Source: Liolophura sinensis (taxonomy: Eukaryota; Mollusca; Polyplacophora; Chitonida; Chitonidae). Taken from it: 64,000 nucleotides of DNA. Every line of letters starts with the position of its first letter. The first letter of the stretch is position 1. The stretch is taken from contig NC_088295.1 in NCBI RefSeq assembly GCF_032854445.1, positions 52,621,249 through 52,685,248 on the forward strand, written 5' to 3'. Shown one piece after another: positions 38,861 through 49,702 of the stretch. The notes below the pieces were generated by a model, which saw only the letters and a list, made by a program, of their open reading frames with translations, searched no databases and was not told where the DNA came from. The translations under genes and the position numbers were made by a program.

Positions 38861-39093
38861 CTCCTAGGTGGCTCAGTTGGTTAGCGCGTTAGCGCAGCGT
38901 ATTGACCCAGGAGCGGCCGCTGTGAGTTCAAGTCCAGCTCATGCTGGCTTCCTCTCCGGAAGGTCTTCCAGCAACCTGCGAATGGTCGTGGGTTTTTCCC
39001 GGGCTCTGCTTGGTTTCGTCCCACGATAATGCTGATCGCCGTCGTATAAGTGAAATATTCTTGAGTACGGCGTAAAACACCAATCAAATAAAT
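38861..39093 (+). mobile_element. tRNA-derived SINE, full length
   Basis: A SINE of about 235 bp. The tRNA-like head has an A box TGGCTCAGTTGG (38869..38880) and a B box GAGTTCAAGTCC (38924..38935), about 44 bp apart as in a tRNA gene, so the internal RNA polymerase III promoter looks intact. The body follows with CTGGCTTCCTCTCCGG and GTGGGTTTTTCCCGGGCTC. The 3' tail TTGAGTACGGCGTAAAACAC ends in CAATCAAATAAATTA. This head-body-tail order matches a SINE type that is common in molluscs (established knowledge). It encodes no protein and would depend on a partner LINE for movement. I cannot define a target-site duplication with certainty. Confidence 0.9.
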
Positions 39094-39129
39094 TATATAT
39101 TTCCCACCAGGTTAATAGGTCTAAATGCC

Positions 39130-39250
39130 GGATCGTGGGCAGGATGTGGATTTGTGAAGATTTATATGTAAACAAAACTACATGTACATAGTATACACCC
39201 AACGATCGAAGGACATAGGCTAACTGTTGAGCACAAGCCTTGGATATGAG
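39130..39250 (+). repeat. Diverged dispersed repeat, copy 1
   Basis: AGGATGTGGATTTGTGAAGA, TTTATATGTAAACAA and GTACATAGTATACACC appear in the same order as AAGATGTGAATCTGTGTAGA, TTTAGATATAAACAA and GTACACAGTATACACC at 50131..50254, with a gap of about 10 bp. Similarity continues weakly through TAACTGTTGAGCACAAGCCT. It starts about 35 bp after the SINE. An old low-copy element is likely. Confidence 0.5.
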
Positions 39251-39397
39251 CCATATGTATATGTGATGGATAATTTGGCAGCAACAACGGAATTAAATGC
39301 GCTGTGAGGCCCCTGATATGTCCCATTACGAAACTGCAGAGAGACCCTGTTGGGAGCTGTCCTACGTTTGGTTAACCTTTTTGTTGTTTGAAAGGAT

Positions 39398-39767
39398 TTG
39401 CGGAATGTAGTTCCCTGTATCGACCAACACGAAGTTTTGGGAGAGTTACGGGGATCGAACTTCTTCTGATGTGTCAGATCGACGGTAAGCCACATTTACC
39501 GCATCTTCACGCGCGCATTAAATGGGTGTAGCGTCTGAAAATGTATTTATTTTGTGAATTTGTGCGGTTGTCATGGATCGTTTGGTTCGACGAGACTCAG
39601 TTGGGGGACCACTCGGTTGACGCCGATTTACACATGGGAAGATTTAATGCGCGTGTGAAGATGCGGTAAATGGAGCTTACCGTCGATCCGACACATTAGA
39701 ATAAGTTATTCTCCGCAGCTCTACCAACTCTTCCTGTTGGTCGATACAGAGAATTTACATTCCGCAA
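39398..39767. mobile_element. Fold-back element with two 126-nt inverted arms
   Basis: The left arm (39398..39523) starts TTGCGGAATGTA and ends TTCACGCGCGCATTAAAT. The right arm (39642..39767) is its reverse complement with scattered mismatches and small gaps. The inner 47 bp match at all but three positions. The unpaired centre is 118 bp. Such long terminal inverted repeats with no coding content are typical of non-autonomous DNA transposons or fold-back MITEs. I found no clear target-site duplication (the flanks GAAAGGAT and CTAGTTTG do not match), so the class is not assignable. The minus strand is open over part of the left arm, which I take as incidental. Confidence 0.75.
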
Positions 39768-40381
39768 CTAGTTTGGAAGTGGATGTGGTTTTTGTCGATG
39801 CAGTTGTGGGAGATCCAGCGAAATAAGTTCGGTGGACATAATTTAGCTTGTCCCTGCCACTAGCTGGTAGGTCACTATTCTATATTTTTTATCACAATAA
39901 ATAGTTGGTACTATTGAGATGTACGTGTAATGCTTATGGGTCAAATTTGTTTGTAAATTTCTGTGGAGGACCAGTCGAAGTAGTTCAACAAGTCAAACGA
40001 TACTCTGCATCTATTTGTTGGCCATCGGCATTGTACGTCCGAAGATTATAGTATTAACCACTTTGGTCAATTGAGCAGTGTCTATTAATGCTCATTTAGT
40101 TGATTGTATGCCTACGACGTAGGGAAAACAAAATGAACGTAACATATTACAGGACTGGAAGAAGCTAAGCTCGACGTTCGTACTGTAACGCCCTGCTTCC
40201 GCCAGATAAATTTCCACGCGGACAATTTCCCCCAAAAAACCGACTAGAACCTTACCTTATTTTTGCTATCCACCGATTCCCCAAAACGCCAAAGACAAAG
40301 CCAGCATTTGGTAAACCATCTTTCAACGGTAATCCATTCGTTTAAACTTTCGAATCGGATAACTCAAATCAACGTCTGGTC
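39768..40381. other. Unassigned sequence
   Basis: About 600 bp between the fold-back element and the small hairpin. It contains a C/A-rich stretch with CCAAAACGCCAAAG near 40280. There is no recognisable gene or repeat. Confidence 0.4.
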
Positions 40382-40459
40382 AAATTTTATCCCACCCAAC
40401 ATTCTCTTTACATACAGGGCATGCAATTCTGAAAGAGAATGTTGGGTAGAATAAAATTT
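40382..40459 (-). other. 28-bp stem, 22-nt loop hairpin
   Basis: The arms 40382..40409 and 40432..40459 pair over 28 positions. Twenty-six are Watson-Crick pairs. The two exceptions (near 40391 and 40393) are C opposite A if the plus strand is read, but G opposite U if the minus strand is transcribed. A minus-strand RNA would therefore form an unbroken 28-bp stem, a size compatible with a small-RNA precursor. A tiny palindromic MITE with two C-to-T changes would look the same. No tandem copy or host gene is visible around it. Confidence 0.5.
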
Positions 40460-40937
40460 TCGAGGCCCATCGCCTTGCCCGAAGTTGAAAAAATATTTCC
40501 AAGCATGGCAGATGTTTCATTTCTTTTGTTTTCTACATTTCTCCATTCAAACTCGATGTACTTGCTCACTCCTTTTGTAGACCACAAAGCAATGAAAAGG
40601 TGCAAACTGTATGTGAATCGTTCTCATTTTCGGATAAGTAGATGGAGGTCATGATGGTGACGCTGGTGATGTTGATAATGTTTAGTAGAACCAGATGTAC
40701 ATCATCCAGTGGATTGCACAGTTGTTGAAAGCTATTTATCTTCCACTAATACTGGTGTGCATATCTGTATGTCAAATAATGAACAAACTTCTCAAAGCTC
40801 TGTTGTTTACCAGATTTATTCGCCTATAAACTGACCAGTCTACCATTGTGTAATTGAAAAATTCTCGAGTTTTTTTTACTTTAACAACAAACGTAAACAT
40901 AAATAAATATATCATCCATAGGTCACAGAATTAGGTC
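40460..40937. other. Unassigned AT-rich sequence
   Basis: A 71-codon plus-strand frame (40439..40654) begins inside the hairpin and matches nothing I know. There is no repeat apart from short T and A runs. Confidence 0.4.
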
Positions 40938-41036
40938 CAGAGGTTTTCTATATGTACCTATATTTTCAGGGGAAAGTTTCTATATTTCTCCTATATTTTT
41001 CTGAAAAACCTCCTATATTTTCTTCTATATATTTGC
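40938..41036. repeat. Degenerate CCTATATTT direct repeats
   Basis: Variants of CCTATATTTTC recur about five times in 100 bp (for example near 40957, 40989 and 41010), separated by short spacers. The periodicity is loose. A decayed short tandem repeat is the simplest reading. Confidence 0.5.
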
Positions 41037-41063
41037 TGAGAGGCACTGTGAGAGTTGTCGGGC

Positions 41064-41077
41064 GGGGGGGGGGGGGG
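41064..41077 (+). repeat. Run of 14 G residues
   Basis: An unbroken G14 run follows GTCGGGC. It is the longest homopolymer of G or C seen in the window and stands out in AT-rich surroundings. It could form a quadruplex or be a slippage or sequencing-prone site. Confidence 0.9.
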
Positions 41078-42159
41078 CAACTGTTTACCGCCGGCAATTT
41101 TCACACTTCGTATCGCCCCTACATCAGCCATGATGACGAATTTATTATCGCTTTAAAGTTAAACGAAATTTATGAAGAGACAAATGGTTGTTAGTGTTTT
41201 CCTATATCTCTCCGATATCGCACACAAACCCGATACGAATCACGTCTATTTATAGCTCACGGGAGCTGCGACGTCACAATATGACACGCATCCTCATTTG
41301 CATAAAGACCGCTCACTTTCTAAGCGGGCAGACACGTGAAGGAATGTAGAGCAGACAATTTGTGGTGAAAGTTGAATGGTAGCTACTGTTGCGAAAGAGG
41401 AAATATTTTAAAATGCTCGAAAATGCTCAGAGTTTAGTGGTAGGCCCTATGATTATTTCATCGACAGAGATTGAGTCCGAGAGACGCCTGTTGTCGACGA
41501 TTTCATCGGAGTCTAACAATTATTTTTTGCCTTTTATTGTTGGGTTATGTTTAGTGTGAACCAAAGTATGGTACAAAACAAATTTTTAGATATCTGATAT
41601 CAGGAGACCTATTTTTTTTACAGTTTATATGCATAGATAAACGCGTGTATTGGCCTACCTTTTTTAGTTTCTTCTAACCAGACTTTTCCTTGGTGATATA
41701 TTTGTATTTTTGAATTTCTTGTTAACTTTAACTATAAAGGTACTATAGATATTGAATTTTGTTGTCAACATTTATCATTCGAACAACTAACACGTACTTT
41801 GCGGGATTAGTTCGAATTCAAAATATGGCGTACGTTGGTTATTTGTTCGATGCAAAATTTAAACGGCCGGATTACTGTTAAGTGACGGATTTTGATGACA
41901 GGTCTTGTTCTTGAACAGTGCCAAAGGACAACATAAAGGGAAACAGTCCTTCTACAGGGATAAATGTTTAATAAAGTTACAAAGTCGAAAATGGAACAGC
42001 CGGTGTCAAAAATCGAAATGTCAGAAAACGAATCACCATGCACACAAATTCGGGAATCAAATATTTAAGGCACAAATCGGGGAATCGTTGCTGAACACAA
42101 CTATATATAGCACACGGTATTAATCGCTGAAAAACGGTATCAATCAGGGAAAAGGAAAG
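41078..42159. other. Unassigned sequence
   Basis: About 1.1 kb with no recognisable gene. A POU-type octamer ATTTGCAT lies near 41296, next to ACGTCA- and CACGTG-like motifs, but nothing nearby identifies a promoter. Short frames at 41807..42043 (minus) and 41905..42123 (plus) overlap one another and resemble no family. Confidence 0.4.
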
Positions 42160-42246
42160 AAATCCAACAAACATGACTCAAATCCAACAAACACGACACA
42201 AATCCAAGAAACACGACACAAATCCAAGAAACGGCACAAATCCAGT
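42160..42246. repeat. 20-bp tandem repeat, ~4.3 copies
   Basis: Units start at 42160, 42180, 42200 and 42220, each AAATCCAA(C/G)AAACA(T/C)GAC(T/A)C or a shortened form, with a partial AAATCCAG at 42238. The fourth unit lost two bases. Confidence 0.9.
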
Positions 42247-43333
42247 ATAGACAGGATATACACAACGATGAGAATCCAAACATTAGCCTAATAAATTTGA
42301 CGTTGTATGCTGACGTTGTATCGTTTAATTGTGTTACTACTTACCAGGCGAATAAACCAAAATCAAACATCTCAAACGCATGGCCTAAACATACTTAAAT
42401 AATGACGCTATTGTTCGACCGCGAGTGCTTTATTTTGTGTATTGCCCAGTTGTGAGGGAAATCATGTCATCTTGTATTATCCTTTGTGGCAAACTGCCTG
42501 ATCCTTTCATCTATTATTCTTTGTACTTTGTGGAGAAATGCATTCGGCGTTGTGTTATCTGTATTGTCTATTATAGCCTGTGGTACATTCTAATCGGTAA
42601 ATTGTGAAAAGCTTCTTCGTGCTCTGACAATACGGGGCAGAAAATGATGAGACCAGAAGAGGGCGTTGTCAAAACACCAACTTGTCCCTGCTAGATGTGA
42701 AATCTCGTCCGCAGTCTGCTATATCACATAACATCAAATCGATATGAGACTGACAAATGTCGACGACTGTACCTTTACCAATTTCTCAATAACCAGCGAG
42801 TGTCATTTGTCGTGTCTGCTACAATTACAAAGTTTAGAATGTATGCAATTTGGAATATTTCAGTTAGCGTAGGTACACATGTATTGTGCGTTTTGCCTCT
42901 AGACACAAGTTATTTTTACATACTAAAAATATGTAACGGTATGCTAAATTAATTGAAAGTGGACAATTGCTTTCGCACGAAAAAGCGACCATTTGATTGC
43001 AAAAAGGGATTTCTTACTACCTTCATAAGTGCTTAGTTAAAGTTAGGTGCCTTAACTATCCGTGGTCTACTTTGGCCTCCATTAAAAATTGTTGCATTAT
43101 GGATAGGCTATATTGATATTTTGTCCTTGTCCAAAAGAAATATTAAAACATAACATCGGTCTATATTTGTATAATTTAAATCCCATTCCAATGAAAACTG
43201 TTGTATTATGAAATAGTAAAAATATTGTTCATTGCTAGAATGTTCAAAAGGGTACATTTTAAGTAGTAAGCAAGAATACTGTAAATATAATTAAAGACGT
43301 ACAGCATGGAGAGTAAAACCAGATCAGTGACGG
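42247..43333. other. Unassigned sequence
   Basis: Unique-looking AT-rich DNA. The longest frame (42425..42607, plus) is rich in C, I, Y and F and is unrecognised. I see no repeat element. Confidence 0.4.
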
Positions 43334-43381
43334 CAGTGTGATAGCTGGTAAATGGTCACACGTAATAGGTGAAGTACGGTG
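43334..43381 (+). repeat. Isolated relative of the 78-bp minisatellite unit
   Basis: CAGTGTGATAGCTG, then GGTCACACGTAATAGG and GTGAAGTACGGTG, parallel the order of motifs in the 55.7-58.9 kb array (CAGTGTGATAGCTG, CTCATATATAACTGG, TGAAGTA). The match to the decayed fringe copy at 58954..58996 (GTGATAATTGG, GGTCATACGTAATTAG, AGTACGGTG) is closer still. Only one unit is seen here. It may be a stray or ancestral copy, or chance. Confidence 0.4.
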
Positions 43382-46028
43382 AAAATCTTGTCAATTTACC
43401 TGTCCTGTTCATGATAGAATATACGCTATAATGTCATACGTGTTTAAAAGTATTTTGAGGCAGCTGTGTTTGGCAGTTAACCGGAAACTGTTGCATTCGA
43501 CGCGTGAACATCGGTAAGATTAACCGTTAAACAGCATCTCGTATCGTTTTATTGCAGTGAAACCCAGATGCAAAGTCATTCGCAAAGTCTGATGCGTACA
43601 TGTATAATAGGCCTAGTGTGGGTCAGTTAAGCCTGCTAAAAAGTGCAGCTCAGGACCAAAATGCTTCCGCTATAACAGTATGACGAGGAAAGCATTTTGG
43701 AATTTACCCGCAAGCACGTATTACAAGCCATGATAAGCAATGCAGACAGCACAAAGCCTCTCAAAGGACAGATACATAGATAGGATAGTACATAGAACTT
43801 AAGAAAGGACCAGGCCGCTTGATGCAAGGGACGAAACACAAAACATTTTGCCACAAAACATGATACGATATGACATATTGGCATTTTGGCGGTAATCCCC
43901 CTCCGTAGTACGACAGTGCAACAGAGAGATATGTGTGTTTTTGTTTCTACGTTTTGTTAAGGTAGTGTTTCCAGATATTACTCCAGGTCTATATATATTC
44001 TATATTTCTCTAGCCGAAATGGATATATGTCAGCAATCCTGAAAATCGTCGCCGTTTTTGGAATACCAGGCGGTTTACAACTTGTATTTTTATTTTACAT
44101 GACTAAATGATGCTTTTTGTTTAAAAAAAAAATCGGTGTCTTGAATTATATGCGAACGTAGATTCTGCCCTAATTAAACCGTTTTCGCATTTAAACCAGT
44201 TTAACCAGTGTGAACGTGAGATCTGTACCACTGACGGCCATTTCACTGAGTAGGCAATATTTCTTCCCATATCTCAACAGCCTGTTATTATATATGTGAG
44301 CTCAACTACATGACTACAATCCAACTAAGAAGAGCCATACATGTTCGCCTTGGGAAAAAAAAAATGACCCATTGATCAACCCGGACATTATTGCATTTTC
44401 CACATCAAGGACCTTCACTGACAAGTAAAGGAATCCTGCAGGGGATCGGGAAAACCTTCAATTAGACTCTGACCAGGTTTATAACCCGCTGAGTAAGCAG
44501 TAAGACGCCATAGCAAATCAATGTCTACAAATCCTATTGTGGATGACCTTTGTACAAATTATATCACCATGACTGTGGAGAACACTATTGATTGGCAATA
44601 TACGACCAAGATCAACCGTCGTTTTACACAATAGATGATTCTACGGTTGTGTCTAAGGTATATATATTGTGTGTGTACCTCTGTATCATACAGTGAGCGA
44701 TTTAGTCTCTCATATACGTGACGGACGGAACATTTGGAATACACGCATTCTTTTTTCCTGAAGTTAACGCTCCCCTGGACATGTTTGCACCAGTTCTGGC
44801 AGTTACGCAATGGGTTCAGTACCGGTGCGCCAAACCGCTAAATTTGAGGAGGACGGCTTCATTTTGGACAGTTAATCTTGTGATATTGTCATCCTGGTTC
44901 GGTATTGTGACAACCGTACATCTCTGATTTTCAAGCGAATGATGATTACATCATCAAATTTACAACCAGAACTTGTTTTGTTTTGTAAGAAAAGAAACAA
45001 TAATTGCATGATAAAAGATAAGATCGGTTGAGAATATTACACTGATTTCACACGGAAAATAGTGTAAAACAATTTTTAAAATCCCCAAATATTTGGCTTT
45101 TTGAACAACTAATGATTTATTTGATGCTTTCTGATTTTTGTCCATTTTCTAAATATTTCACAGCAAAGCACCATGTAGAAACACCACTTACTACAGGAAT
45201 GTATATATAATATCAGGTCTATCTAAGCCGTTTACATGTACATTTAGTTTGTAATTGTTCACGAATGTAAATTCTTCATGGTAGTACATGGAAATGTAAC
45301 CTGTAATGTCTTGTTTATTCGCATTATTTTTCTCCTTGTTTTACTTGCCAATAAATAGGTAGCTATCGACATCCCGTAAACAAGATCAGCTAAGCGGTCC
45401 AACCGATAAGCAGGAGATCATTGTTCTTGAAATACATATATCGATTTGTTTAGATTTTTTTATTTAGATTTGTGGCTCCCTTCGACGTTCAAGTTAAAGT
45501 TCCAGTCGAGGAGCAACTTTGTCTGTAAACAAACGTCTCTCAGGTGATCGAGCTGATCCGTGAGTTGCTTGCTAAAGATGCTAAATAGAGTATCGAAAGC
45601 ATAAAAAAGATAATTACTATGTGTGATAATATGTCTGTCATAAAATCAATTTATTTAATTTTGCTGCACGTGGTGAGACGTACTGCAGCGCATAACAAAC
45701 AGGATTTATACGAGTGAGAATATTTGAGAAAATTTAAACATGTCAGTAAAATTCAGAGGCAAATGTGGTATTGTATTTAATCCCGCGCATATTCGACCCA
45801 GGGGAAATGATAATGGAATTTAATGTGCCAGTTATTAAACGAAAAACCAGCAGCATTTTAAAGATTTTTGTTGGTGATTTCCGAGATTCTATTTATAGGT
45901 CTTTGTAAGTTAGTAACTTATCACTAAACAAAGCATAACTACTCCTACAGGAGCACCCCTATTTTATTTCTGCTAAAATACACAAACTATAGTGATATAG
46001 TTGGGCCTAGGGCGCTTCAGTGCCTGGA
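43382..46028. other. Unassigned sequence, 2.6 kb
   Basis: No recognisable gene or mobile element. Open frames at 43636..43884 (minus, 82 codons), 44559..44810 (minus, 83 codons) and 44718..44927 (plus, 69 codons) are short, mostly overlapping or isolated, and unlike any family I know. The rest is AT-rich with several short A runs. Confidence 0.45.
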
Positions 46029-46112
46029 ATAAATACTGCACACCGCCGTCGTATACGCGAAATATTCTTGAGTACGGCGTAAAACACAAATCAAATCAAT
46101 AAATAAATCAAT
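46029..46112 (+). mobile_element. SINE 3' end fragment
   Basis: AAATACTGCACACCGCCGTC, GTATACGCGAAATATTCTTG and AGTACGGCGTAAAACACAAA match the last part of the SINE at 38861..39093, followed by a (AATAAAT)n tail. The tRNA head and body are missing, as with a 5'-truncated insertion. Confidence 0.85.
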
Positions 46113-48272
46113 ACTGTATATCCCGTATTCATCTAGTCTGAACCTATTGCCAGTTGCTCGATAACAGATGGTGCTGTGTATATAGTGACGCCAAGGGCAG
46201 TTGGAACTTTTGTTTGGATAATGACAACACATCTAACTATAACACCAAAAAATAGCGACACAGAGAGCAGCCCTTGCTTTATAGTAGTCTTGCAGCATTG
46301 CAAAGATTAAAATTTGGTGCTATAGGCAACGGGCGTTTCCAGTACAGTGATAAAACCGTTTTCGTTTTTTTCAACTCTTACTAGAAAAAACTGTATTCCC
46401 ACTAAAATATGTCGAATCCAGATTGACAATGCGTGTTCATTATTGATTCGGTGACATTATGTTTAGTGATTATATCCCCGGCTTAACAGTTTCGTGTGAA
46501 TATATGTAATAGTATTATGTAGATAATAAGGCTGCAGAATGTATTCACTGAATATTATATAATACCTGTATGTTTCTGAATCAACGCTCGACGGTTAACT
46601 GGTTTCAAAATGTAACATCTTGATCATGAAGGTTTACAAGCACACGCGTCGGCCCCTTCATGTATGTGAAGTTATCGTTGTCATAGGCCGCTCTGCGATG
46701 GCCTTGCGTAAGTAGAATATGGAGCTTTCCACGGTGATCCCATTTTAATCCCTTGTCTTGTCAAGTCTACAACACGAATTAACACATGACTTAAAAGGTG
46801 TTATTGCACCTGGCCACAAGCCAGTGTATAGAGGGTGCCTAATAACTCGATAGAAGTTGAGGGAAAAAATTTATCCAAAGTTTACTAAAAGCGCCTTTTG
46901 ACGATGTGACTTGTCAGAACCTGAGAATATTATTTAAGGTGAGTACTGCATATGTGATGCAATAGAGTCTGTCTTATTTTCATTCTATTTGTATATGGTG
47001 ACATAAATCCACCCGGTAAGCGAGGTAAACATGGTCCTGCATGTGCAGTGTGTATATCTCGCCTATATGTGTATATAGCATTTGTCAGATCATGTGTTTT
47101 GTGACGATTTCAATCAACATCAGTCATTACTGCAAAAACTAGTGTGTCAAAGACATACCATCAAACGTCTTCATTAAAGTTTCTTAAATTTAAAATCACA
47201 GTTCTCTTCTAGGTAAATGTGAACGGAGTGTCCCGGACTTCTGGCCTCTCCTTTATAATTCCACTTAACCACTGTGTCACGTTGGATATATTAACAACTC
47301 TAATCAAACGGTCTTTGCATCACTGAAAACTGTTGGTGGCTTCTACAGACTTGCATGAATCTGTCCTACGCTGTATTTCTTACTACATATACCTTCTTAG
47401 TTGTTTTAAATTGAACCATTGGCCATACTGGTCTACGGCTTGTATATTTATCTCTGTTACGGCGCAGAATTGTTAACACGTTTGTGTACAAGGAAATTGT
47501 TGGGATTTTAAATAACTGGAAGGAAACTCAAAGTGAAAAGTAATTATTTAAATTCAGTCCTGTATCGGAATTATTCGCTACATTTGCTGTTCGACATCTT
47601 GTTATGCGCCTCTGATATTACCTTCTAAACTGTCATCATCGGATACAGGATGTGTTTCTCTCTGTTGTGCTCCAGAGAAAGGTCACACGTAATGAGAGGT
47701 GCCCTGCACACCATTTTAATACTGTGCATGACTGGGGAGCGACAAATCCGTTTTCCTTAGGGATTTTATGCTGGTGAATCTATTCGAACTTCTCCATGCG
47801 CAGCACAGTCACAACCTTAATGACGATATCATCAAGTTCACGGTCACTTCAAAGGTCAAAATCAATTAGGCTGTATTGGCTGATCGGGTGTAACTTATCG
47901 TCAAACCGTCAACGAACACAATTCTGACTGATACTGGGGTCTTAGAATCGATCCCAGAAAGCCGGGCTTATCTTTCTCCCCGCCGGTTGAAGCCACATCC
48001 TTCCCGTGTCACTTATCTCGCCAACTGAGCTCGTCAACCTGCACCGTTCCTATACCAATGTGTTGTACAACAGCTTAACACTCATAGATATTTAATACCT
48101 TTTAGAAAGAGAATTTCTATTTCTTTACGTGAAATTAGCTACAACTGTATGAATGGCATTAGTAGCATTCTAAGGAGTAACAGCTTTCTCTGTGACGATT
48201 TTGTTGTATGAATCTACCAAAACTTGTTCACAGCCACCACCAGACAAGCTTGATCTTTGGTGTGACGCATGC
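46113..48272. other. Unassigned sequence, 2.2 kb
   Basis: No recognisable gene. A consensus-like splice donor AAG/GTGAGT occurs at about 46939, but no coding frame leads into it. No repeat copies were noticed, apart from a shared GGTCACACGTAAT near 47691 and 43354 that may be chance. Confidence 0.4.
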
Positions 48273-48673
48273 GGTCAATTCCATGTGATTAATCAGATTT
48301 CTTTATTCTTTCACTTATTAAACAAATCTTTAAAAACTTTAAGGACAATTCCATTCTTAACACAGTAAAAATGCCCATCCTATGGAATATATCAGCAAAA
48401 CTTATTATGAGACATAAACGAATCATAATAGAGGCTTATTTGCATATTGTGACGCGTGCTACAGACAAAAAGCCCTCATGACGCTGATGACGTCTTCACT
48501 AATCCCTATGATTTGTTGAAAGATTGGCCTTTTAATTTTAGGCTTGAAGATTAGTTGACTGAGTACTTTTTTAGTATGAATACCAGTTTATAGTATTAGC
48601 CCTGTCGAATTAAAAACATCAGCGTGACGGGATCTAGAGGTATTGTGACGAGTGTTACATGCTTGAAACTGTG
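48273..48673 (+). repeat. Dispersed repeat, direct copy
   Basis: Plus-strand partner of 38083..38514. It carries the same ordered blocks, ending TACATGCTTGAAACTGTG. Stops and frame changes break the 84-codon frame present in the other copy. Sequence beyond GGTCAATTCC on the left and CTGTG on the right does not match, which defines the shared unit at about 400-430 bp. Confidence 0.75.
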
Positions 48674-48959
48674 ACTGCTGAATGTTCATTTTACTGTCTT
48701 TTGTGTAAATCAGAAAACGAACAGGATTAACTATTTATAAAAATCGCACAGATTCCACGACAAGAACCCATTGCCTCGGGTGACGTCATAATTATTCAAA
48801 GACACGTGGCATGCGGAGGAATGGGCCAGCATTTGACTTGCTGTCTCGTTTACATTTCTGCTATGAACTTTTTTTGATAGATTGTCAATCTTTTGGAAGT
48901 CTCACCTTATCACTTTAAATTTACATGTAAGCCTATTTGTTTTCTGATCATAAGTTATA
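48674..48959. other. Unassigned sequence between two repeats
   Basis: About 285 bp. It contains GGGTGACGTCATAATTATTC (a CRE-like TGACGTCA near 48781) and nothing else recognisable. Confidence 0.35.
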
Positions 48960-49327
48960 TCGATGGCTTCGGTGGCCGAATGTTACAGCGTCCGCCTCGA
49001 AGTCTGGAGATCTGGGTTTTGGAGACCCGAGATCAGACCATCATATCAAACGTTTTAATAATGGTACTTATTGCGGCCTCGCTTGCCGCTCAGCACTGGG
49101 AGGTTAAAGCAAGGAAACAGGGTTGATTGGTTCGGTGTTAGTATAATGTGACTCAGCTGGGTTTCACGTCTCGTGTCTTTGGGATGATATTTCACTGGCG
49201 GCAGCACTTTGGCGGCATGGGCTCATCCCACCACAAGAAGAAAAAGTATATGTGCCTAATGTAACACCTAATGACTCTTCGTTGTGATAGGATTGGTAAG
49301 ACGTTGAATTCCAAACATACATACATA
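48960..49327 (+). mobile_element. Second-type tRNA-derived SINE, diverged
   Basis: The head resembles a tRNA-Ser/Leu-like sequence: A-box-like TGGCCGAATGTT (48973..48984), then GCGTCCGCCTCGAAGTC, and a damaged B box, where GGTTTTGGAGACCC (about 49017..49030) has extra bases. The body has AGTATAATGTGACTCAGCTG, GTGTCTTTGGGATGATATTT, GGCAGCACTTTGG and CCACAAGAAGAAAAAGTAT. The tail is GTAAGACGTTGAATTCCAAA followed by (CATA)n. The order and the tail type ACGTTxAA match a SINE class that I know from molluscs. The broken B box suggests it is no longer transcribed. A 77-codon plus-strand frame inside it is incidental. Confidence 0.8.
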
Positions 49328-49582
49328 AGTTATATCCATAAACCTAATGGTGGGCAAACATGTAAATATTAATTGTCCCAGAAAAGTCTCGAACCCTTTC
49401 GCATAGTGCTTCTTTGTATAGATTCGGTTTTTCCGAACACTGAGAAATTTAAAAAAAAAAAAACACAGTAAGACAACATTGACAACATACTATTATTTTA
49501 TAGAGATAATCAGATTATACGTATAGTGCTCGCTCAGTTAGGACCTATGCACTGATTAATATTGTCAGGAAACATAAAATAC
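49328..49582. other. Unassigned sequence
   Basis: About 255 bp with an A12-type run near 49451..49463 and no recognisable feature. Confidence 0.35.
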
Positions 49583-49702
49583 AATGGCGGGTTTCCCTCG
49601 AGCTTTGCCCGGTTTCTTCCCACCATAATGCTGACCGCCGTTGTATAAGTAACATATTTTAAGTACTGCGTAAAGCGCCAATCAAATAAATAAATAAATA
49701 AG
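49583..49702 (+). mobile_element. SINE 3' half, diverged
   Basis: GCGGGTTTCCCTCGAGCTTT, GCCCGGTTTCTTCCCACCAT and AATGCTGACCGCCGTTGTAT correspond to the body and 3' end of the SINE at 38861..39093, ending in CGCCAATCAAATAAATAAAT. The 5' tRNA head is absent. Mutations in the tail (AGTACTGCGTAAAGC) show that it is an old copy. Confidence 0.85.

Noticed and set aside
38861-38950. A genuine tRNA gene at the head of the SINE
   Set aside because: The boxes are tRNA-like, but the acceptor stem does not close and the sequence continues into the SINE body and tail.
38881-39202. Minus-strand frames of 68 and 87 codons over the SINE
   Set aside because: They overlap the SINE body and its promoter boxes. 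They are incidental reading of a non-coding element.
41280-41345. Third copy of the 38.1/48.3-kb dispersed repeat
   Set aside because: It shares only TCATTTGCATA and a nearby GACAC motif. The flanking blocks are absent or in a different order.
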